NCBI GenBank assembly: GCA_001790855.1
Contig: MGDH01000038.1
Span: 31,133-95,132, forward strand
DNA: 64,000 nt
Direction of reading: 5' to 3'
Origin: Candidatus Schekmanbacteria bacterium RIFCSPLOWO2_02_FULL_38_14
Lineage (GTDB): Bacteria; Schekmanbacteria; GWA2-38-11
In this document: positions 59,296 to 64,000 of the stretch, one piece after another
How positions within the stretch are numbered: position 1 is the first letter of the stretch
Layout of the letters: every line of letters begins with the position of its first letter
Position numbers and translations under genes: made by a program
Notes under the pieces: model-generated
Seen by the model: the letters and a program-made list of their open reading frames with translations, nothing else
Told to the model about the DNA's origin: nothing
Databases searched by the model: none

Positions 59296-60792
59296 TCACA
59301 TTCCCGGCATTGGCGGCATCTTGGTTTGTTCTTGTTTCTGCTTGCCCACTGGAGCACTTGGAATCTTCTGCTCTTCACCAGTTGCTACTTCGCCTGCTTG
59401 CTCTCCTCCGCCATGCCCCATACCTTCCATTCCACCCATTGCAGACTTTAAACGACTTTCTGAGTCGATCAAGAAATTACCGGAAGTTACAATTTTCTCA
59501 CCATCTTTAAGTCCCTCAAGGATAATAAATCGTTTATCCACCTTTGCACCTAAGCTCACCTTGCGTGGCTCAAAAAGACCTTCTTCGCGCGCAACAAAGA
59601 CAATCTGCTCATTTCCTGAATCAAGCACTGCTTCTTCAGGCACGGAAATTTGCTTGCCATAGTTAATCTGGAACCCAACATTTGCATACATATCAGGCTT
59701 TAATTTAAAATCGGGGTTAGAAAATTCCAGGCGTACCTTCAATGTACGGGTAATGTTGTCAAGTTGTGGATAGATATAAGTAACTTTGCCACTAAATATC
59801 TCTCCAGGATAATAAGAGAGCATAATCGTGGCAGTCTGGCCGAGTTTAATCATTGGTATCTCATATTCATATATATCCGCAAGAACCCAGACTCTAGATA
59901 GGTCAGCAATTGTATAAAGTTCACTCTCCGGCATAACTCTCTGGCGCTCAAAGGCGTTACGGGTAAGAACAAAACCGCTGCTTGGCGCATAGAGGGTCAT
60001 TGTTTTGACCGGCTCACCGCGCTTTTCAATCTCTCTTATTTCATCTTCCCGGATATCCCAAAACTCAAGCCTCTTTTTTGTCGACTGTAGGAGTGAATTT
60101 GAACTATTAGCAATCTCAGGAAAGGGACTTTTGCTTAAATACTCTTTTGACTTAAGCGCAAGTAAATATTCCTGCTGTGTTGAAACAAGCTCTGGGCTAT
60201 ATATGCTGATAAGGGGCTGACCTTTCTTGACAAGTTTTCCTGTAAAATCAACATAAACCTTTTCAATCCACCCTTCAATTTTCGGGTTGATTTTTACAAT
60301 TTTTGTCTCATCGTATGTAATCCTGCCAACAGTCCTTATGGTCCGTGTCAATGGCTCAACTGATACAACACCATAGGTTACTCCTATTATTTGCTGTTTT
60401 GTAGAAGTAATCATTGTAGAGCCTTTGGGAGGTGCTTCACCTGTGCCTTCCTCTTCAGCATACACCGGAACAAGCTGCATTCCGCAATCAGGAGCAATTC
60501 CCGGCTTATCTGACTTGTAAACTGGATGCATAGGATCAACCCAGTAGAGGATTTTTTTCTCTTTGCTTTCTTTTTTCCCTTCATCCTCCATTTTCATATC
60601 GCTCATATCCATATCATCTTTTTTAATATCCGTTTTCTTTTGCTCTGCATGATTGCTCTGTTGTTCTGATTTTGCAGAAGCCATCTCTTTGGTTTTATCC
60701 TTGAACATATACCCTGCAAATCCTGCTAAAACTATTAGGAGAATTACCAAAAGCAGTTTTCCTATACCCCATTTTCTGTTTTCATTTTCCAT
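59296..60792 (-). CDS. cusB: CusB-type membrane fusion protein with heavy-metal-binding domain
   Basis: Periplasmic adaptor of the CusABC pump, 498 aa. N-terminal TM (LLLVILLIVLAGFAGYMF), an Asp/Met-rich linker (KKDDMDMSDMKMEDEG), a heavy-metal-binding domain YWVDPMHPVYKSDKPGIAPDCGMQLVPVY, then beta-barrel, lipoyl (VKKGQPLISIYSPELV) and hairpin segments, and a Met/Gly/His-rich C-terminus (MGGMEGMGHGGGEQ). The metal-binding domain is common in Cus systems. It follows a 160-bp repeat downstream of the outer-membrane factor. Confidence 0.9.
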   Translation of the reverse strand: MENENRKWGIGKLLLVILLIVLAGFAGYMFKDKTKEMASAKSEQQSNHAEQKKTDIKKDDMDMSDMKMEDEGKKESKEKKILYWVDPMHPVYKSDKPGIAPDCGMQLVPVYAEEEGTGEAPPKGSTMITSTKQQIIGVTYGVVSVEPLTRTIRTVGRITYDETKIVKINPKIEGWIEKVYVDFTGKLVKKGQPLISIYSPELVSTQQEYLLALKSKEYLSKSPFPEIANSSNSLLQSTKKRLEFWDIREDEIREIEKRGEPVKTMTLYAPSSGFVLTRNAFERQRVMPESELYTIADLSRVWVLADIYEYEIPMIKLGQTATIMLSYYPGEIFSGKVTYIYPQLDNITRTLKVRLEFSNPDFKLKPDMYANVGFQINYGKQISVPEEAVLDSGNEQIVFVAREEGLFEPRKVSLGAKVDKRFIILEGLKDGEKIVTSGNFLIDSESRLKSAMGGMEGMGHGGGEQAGEVATGEEQKIPSAPVGKQKQEQTKMPPMPGM

Positions 60793-60814
60793 CTCTTTAT
60801 CACCCCAAGTATCT

Positions 60815-60956
60815 AAAGTTCAAATTACAAAATCCAAATATCAAACAAAGCTCAAATAATTAAATTTAAAAAATCTAATTTTTCTAATAAATTCTAATTT
60901 TATACTTTGACATTTATTTGAACTTTGAGCTTTGTCATTTGTCATTAATTTATTCA
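60815..60956. repeat. AT-rich CAAA-type inverted repeat between tolC-like gene and cusB
   Basis: AGTTCAAATTACAAAATCC on one side, TTTGAGCTTTGTCATTTGTC on the other. Confidence 0.55.
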
Positions 60957-62246
60957 TTAAAATAACTTCATCCCCACCATTGTCTCAAGCTTTGCAAGTT
61001 TTTTCTCATAATCAGAAAGAACCTTATAGTACTCAATCTCATAATTAAAAAGCGTTATCTGGTTATCAAGCAAGGTCAGAAAATCTATTTTATTGACTTC
61101 ATACCCTGCCATTGCTGATTCCAAAGACTGTGCTGCCTGTGGGATTATCCCGGTTTTGTAGAGTTCAAGAAGCCTTTCACCCTTTTTTACCTCAGCAATA
61201 ATATCTTTAAGATTGAAATAAATTTCATTCTTCATAGAATTGTATTGTTCTTCTGCCATTCTTTTATTTGCAAGCGTCTCTTCAACCTTCTTGTCAAGCT
61301 TACTGCTTCTCCATATGGGAAGATTGATTGTCACAGTGGCTGAAATCATATCAGGCCAGTCTTCGCTCATTCCTTCAGCTCTTAATCTATCCCTTTGTCC
61401 ATAGCTCAAGTTGAATTCAAAATCAGGATAGTAATCTTTTTTTGCAAGAGAATAGCTTTTCTCAAACTGCTGGACCGAATCCTTTATGCCAAGGAGAATT
61501 GGCATGTTGCTTTCAGCCATTTTCATAAGCTCTTCAATTGAGAATTTAAGTTTTGTCTTTTCAAATTCATCAGGTTTCCCAACCGGGCTTTGGGGATTGC
61601 GGGAAAGAATGGAATTCAGCATTGCCTCAGCGCTTTCCCTCTCCTGCTCAAGCCCAATCTGTTCATTTATTATCTTTGAAAGCTCAACCTGAGCCTTAAG
61701 GATATCCTGCTGTATTCCCTGCCCCACTGAGTATTTTGTTTCAGCAATTTTAACAAACTCAGTGATAAGGTTTTTGTTTTTTTCTGTTATCCCAATTGTT
61801 TTATAAATATAAAAAAGCTCATAGTAAACATCCTTTACTTTCTCGCTTATTTCATTAACCTTGTGATGATATTCCTTTTCTGCAGCATCTGCCTCTTTCT
61901 GTGCTATTTCGCTTCTGAGCTTCAATTTCCCGGGAAACGGGAACATCTGTGAAATTCCAATCTCTTTCTGTGTCATTGATTCAGAATCAAAACCAAATTC
62001 ATCAACCGGCACATTTGTAATTCCAAGCATAAGTTTCGGGTCATCAAGAGTTCCTTCCTGAGATGGCTTCTGGCTTAATGCTTCAAAACGGTTCTTCAGG
62101 GCTTTGATTCCCGGGTTGTTTTTAAGCGCTTCATCAATAAGCTCACTAAGCTTTAGCGATGGAAGTTCTTTTTCTTCTGCAAGGCTTGTTGAGAGCGAAA
62201 AAACTGAAATTAAGAAAAATAAAAAGAAAATTTTTATCTTTTTCAT
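60957..62246 (-). CDS. cusC: CusC-like outer-membrane efflux protein (TolC family)
   Basis: Outer-membrane factor of about 429 aa from ATG 62246 (GAGTGAGGATATG); the 62294 reading would extend into repeat. Signal peptide (FFLFFLISVFSLSTSLAEE) and two OEP helical-hairpin repeats: LSELIDEALKNNPGIKALKNRFEA near the start and ELLELYKTGIIPQAAQSLESAMAGYEV near the end, both TolC-type. No lipobox. First gene of the CusCBA set, all on the minus strand. Assignment to CusC rests on context. Confidence 0.85.
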   Translation of the reverse strand: MKKIKIFFLFFLISVFSLSTSLAEEKELPSLKLSELIDEALKNNPGIKALKNRFEALSQKPSQEGTLDDPKLMLGITNVPVDEFGFDSESMTQKEIGISQMFPFPGKLKLRSEIAQKEADAAEKEYHHKVNEISEKVKDVYYELFYIYKTIGITEKNKNLITEFVKIAETKYSVGQGIQQDILKAQVELSKIINEQIGLEQERESAEAMLNSILSRNPQSPVGKPDEFEKTKLKFSIEELMKMAESNMPILLGIKDSVQQFEKSYSLAKKDYYPDFEFNLSYGQRDRLRAEGMSEDWPDMISATVTINLPIWRSSKLDKKVEETLANKRMAEEQYNSMKNEIYFNLKDIIAEVKKGERLLELYKTGIIPQAAQSLESAMAGYEVNKIDFLTLLDNQITLFNYEIEYYKVLSDYEKKLAKLETMVGMKLF

Positions 62247-62288
62247 ATCCTCACTCCAATATGTTTGAGTTTGAAATAAACACTTCGC

Positions 62289-62452
62289 TGTCATTGCCTG
62301 CCTACCGCAGGCAGGCGAGCAGGTCCCTCGCTTGTCATTGCGAAGGGCTTTAGCCCTGAAGCAATCTCACTCGGGATAAACTCCGCAATCTCAGTTTTAT
62401 ATAAATAAATTGGTTAGAGATTGCCACGTCGCTGTTGCTCCTCGCAATGACA
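62289..62452. repeat. TGTCATTGCGAG family copy with GCCTACCGCAGGCAGGC insert
   Basis: TGTCATTGCC to CTCGCAATGACA. Contains a duplicated left end (TTGTCATTGCGAAGGGC at 62333) and an interior (CTCGGGATAAACTCCGC) shared with 46621-46741. Confidence 0.65.
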
Positions 62453-62718
62453 ATAGGCATCCCTATTTAATCATTACAAAATTTTAAAGACACGCTATCT
62501 CAGCAAAAGTTCCATCTTTCTTATATGCAAACCCTGTGCCAAAAAGGATTTTAATGAGTAATTAACAATATAACATATTGATAAATTAAGATTTTATTCT
62601 TTTTGAGGATAAAGGTTTGGCTGTTAAGATTCTATAATTTATTTATAAAATTGTAGGATATCAGACAGTGGATTGGAGAATTTGAGACAGAAGTTAAAAG
62701 TAATATTCTGGAATTTCA
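62453..62718. other. AT-rich intergenic region, no gene seen
   Basis: About 265 bp with no frame over 30 codons that starts well; contains several A/T runs and imperfect palindromes near 62630-62660. Confidence 0.4.
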
Positions 62719-62747
62719 TTGACAGTGTAGTAAAGATTTCTTACTTT
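62719..62747 (+). promoter_or_regulatory. Candidate promoter of the methyltransferase gene
   Basis: TTGACA (62719-62724), 17-bp spacer, TACTTT (62742-62747) as a poor -10. It lies 73 bp upstream of the ATG at 62820. Confidence 0.35.
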
Positions 62748-62780
62748 GTACGAATTATTGGATGCAGTTAAGTAAGAAAT
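62736..62780 (+). promoter_or_regulatory. 11-bp perfect inverted repeat, operator candidate
   Basis: ATTTCTTACTT (62736-62746) and AAGTAAGAAAT (62770-62780), 23-bp spacer. The left arm covers the putative -10. Confidence 0.45.
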
Positions 62781-62819
62781 AGTGGATTAAATAATGTTGA
62801 GGAATATTTAGGGGGAAGA

Positions 62820-63452
62820 ATGGCACTAAAAGAAGAATTTGAAGCTACAGGCAACTGGTTTTTCAGGTGGCGAAGCTATCTGCCTTTAATTATTCTTCCT
62901 GTTCTTTTAATTGCTTTACGAGAATCCGAGTATTTTGAAAGAACAGTAAGCCATTTTGCAGAAGAACTTTGGGAAATACCCTGTTTGATGTTATCTTTCG
63001 TTGGCTTGATTATCCGTTCTTTTGTAGTGGCTTATACTCCGAGGGGAACATCAAGGAGGAATACAAGAGGTCAGAAAGCAGAAATACTTAATACAACAGG
63101 AATGTATTCAATAGTAAGGCATCCCCTTTACCTTGGGAATTTCTTTATCTTTTCAGGAGTAGTTTTATTTACTCAGGTATGGTGGTTTATTATATTTGCT
63201 GTTTTATCTTTCTGGCTATATTACGAAAGGATTATGTTTGCAGAGGAAGAGTTTTTAAGAAAAAAATTCGGTGAAAATTTTGAAAAATGGTCTAAAAAAC
63301 CCCCGGCTTTTATCCCAAATTTTAAAAACTGGAATCAGCCTGATCTATCTTTTTCTTTCAAAAATATTCTAAAAAGAGAATATACAGCCTTCTTTCTTAT
63401 AATTTTATGCTTTGGGTTGCTGGATTTCACAGGGAATATATTTGCAGAATGA
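62820..63452 (+). CDS. ICMT/PEMT-type membrane methyltransferase, split by an in-frame TGA
   Basis: 210 aa to the first stop. Several TM segments; the SAM-binding region RNTRGQKAEILNTTGMYSIVRHPLYLGNFF (split 80-110) and WLYYERIMFAEEEFLRKKFGENFEKW are typical of the isoprenylcysteine/phospholipid methyltransferase family, near lipid A 1-phosphate methyltransferase-like proteins. After the TGA at 63450-63452 the same frame runs on for 37 codons (DSFWLISSVIGLVVYVIL, a TM, then KKKT), so the intact protein was probably about 248 aa. Ribosome site GGGGGAAG. Confidence 0.75.
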   Translation: MALKEEFEATGNWFFRWRSYLPLIILPVLLIALRESEYFERTVSHFAEELWEIPCLMLSFVGLIIRSFVVAYTPRGTSRRNTRGQKAEILNTTGMYSIVRHPLYLGNFFIFSGVVLFTQVWWFIIFAVLSFWLYYERIMFAEEEFLRKKFGENFEKWSKKPPAFIPNFKNWNQPDLSFSFKNILKREYTAFFLIILCFGLLDFTGNIFAE

Positions 63453-63566
63453 AAATTCAAGATAGACTCATTCTGGCTCATTTCATCTGTCATTGGGTTG
63501 GTTGTTTATGTAATCCTTCGTACCTTGAAAAAGAAAACGAATATATTAAAGGTTGAAGGAAGATGA
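63453..63566 (+). pseudogene. Same-frame continuation of the methyltransferase past TGA
   Basis: In the frame of the methyltransferase, beginning right after the TGA: KFKIDSFWLISSVIGLVVYV, then ILRTLKKKTNILKVEGR and stop at 63564-63566. It has a TM helix and a Lys-rich end like the family C-terminus. No start codon of its own. Confidence 0.55.
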
Positions 63567-63667
63567 AATAAATCACCCCTTCCTTCCATAAAAATCTTTC
63601 TTGCATAAATTATTTTTGCATTTTACCATCAACCACTTGAACCCTTCAATCCTTTAGAAAGATTTTT

Positions 63668-64000
63668 ATGAGCTTAATTACTGTTTTGTTCATTGCCATT
63701 GGGCTTTCAATGGATGCCTTTGCTGTTTCTGTAACAAGCGGGTTTGCAATAAAAAATTTAAAAGCAAACAACGCTTTTAAAATTGCATTCTTTTTTGGTG
63801 CCTTTCAGGCAATGATGCCTGTTGTGGGATGGCTTGCAGGTGCAGGCGTGAGGGATTCTATTTCAAGCTTTGACCACTGGATAGCATTCGGTCTTCTAAG
63901 CATAATTGGCTGCAAGATGATTTTTGAATCAACAAAGATGAAAGAGGATAAAGGAACAAACAATCCATTGAATCTTTATACACTTCTAATCCTTTCTGTT
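63668..64000 (+). CDS. mntP: Manganese efflux pump MntP-like (partial, runs off window)
   Basis: Integral membrane Mn(II) exporter of the MntP/YebN family; about 111 residues are in the window of an expected 185. Opening MSLITVLFIAIGLSMDAFAV (with the Asp in SMDAFAVS, a metal ligand), then AFFFGAFQAMMPVVGWLAG and AFGLLSIIGCKMIFES, both diagnostic. ATG 63668 follows AGAAAG. I saw no yybP-ykoY-like manganese riboswitch in the 100 bp upstream, though this needs covariance analysis. Confidence 0.9.
   Translation, partial: MSLITVLFIAIGLSMDAFAVSVTSGFAIKNLKANNAFKIAFFFGAFQAMMPVVGWLAGAGVRDSISSFDHWIAFGLLSIIGCKMIFESTKMKEDKGTNNPLNLYTLLILSV

Noticed and set aside
1..64000. CRISPR array
   Set aside because: All repeats found are inverted or dispersed singly; none show regularly spaced direct repeats with unique spacers.
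1..64000. tRNA or rRNA genes
   Set aside because: No segment with a tRNA cloverleaf or rRNA conserved sequence was seen by eye; a tRNAscan run would be decisive.
1..64000. Alternative genetic code with TGA as Trp
   Set aside because: TGA is a normal stop in many genes here (for instance the NDP kinase gene at 29949) and Trp is coded by TGG throughout; the single in-frame TGA at 63450 is a local event.

Overview
The window looks like a chromosomal segment of an uncultivated Gram-negative (diderm) bacterium. It encodes a lipoprotein signal peptidase, a TolC-type outer-membrane factor, RND efflux and several lipobox proteins, so an outer membrane is likely. Base composition appears moderately AT-rich and codon use looks even throughout. 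An anaerobic or microaerobic life is suggested by a siroheme-reductase-like Fe-S protein, a ferritin-like protein, a radical SAM enzyme and B12-dependent mutase chemistry. I cannot place it in a phylum from sequence alone; gene content would fit deep-branching Desulfobacterota, Nitrospirota or Schekmanbacteria-like lineages.

Layout. 1-6.7 kb: 5'-truncated-by-window uvrA, a lipoprotein, a thioredoxin-like protein, a periplasmic PPIase with queF, an MBL hydrolase and a PCP_red/siroheme/ferredoxin protein. 6.7-15.2 kb: a signalling block (a hybrid PAS/GAF histidine kinase, a RAYT transposase with terminal inverted repeats, a GAF/HD-GYP phosphodiesterase and a second PAS kinase). 15.1-27.2 kb: housekeeping (LOG hydrolase, PuuD-like amidotransferase, acyltransferase, cysK, uppP, NhaD-type antiporter, THEP1 NTPase, serA-like dehydrogenase, Kef-type antiporter, htpX). 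27.2-30.6 kb: small envelope proteins, a 35-aa basic peptide, ndk. 30.7-36.8 kb: thiolase, acyl-CoA mutase, CaiB-type CoA-transferase and VOC epimerase (a CoA-ester branch), then nth and lspA. 37-42 kb: pyrRBC-K-D. 42-45.4 kb: a periplasmic-binding lipoprotein and a DUF1015 protein.

45.6-62.2 kb is the most distinctive part: about 17 consecutive genes on the minus strand that read as a metal (probably copper/silver) handling island. Read in transcription order they are an outer-membrane factor, CusB, CusA, DUF2231, a His/Met-rich lipoprotein, DUF2934, a Met/Gly/His-rich secreted protein, a Spy/CpxP-like protein, a NosL-like protein, a c-type cytochrome broken by a frameshift in an A-run, a radical SAM protein translationally coupled to an HMA-SurA-like fusion, DUF2318, HMA protein, MacB/FtsX permease and ATPase, a ferritin-like protein and OsmC. 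The end of the window holds an operator-like palindrome, a methyltransferase split by an in-frame TGA, and the start of mntP.

Mobile and repeat elements are numerous. A dispersed family bounded by TGTCATTGCGAG/CTCGCAATGACA has at least six short copies plus one copy that carries a GIY-YIG nuclease gene exactly between the same ends. A RAYT transposase sits between 25-bp inverted repeats, the right one of which forms the first codons of the next gene. A roughly 60-bp palindromic element occurs twice, and AT-rich CAAA-type inverted repeats separate many co-directional genes. No tRNA, rRNA or CRISPR array was seen.
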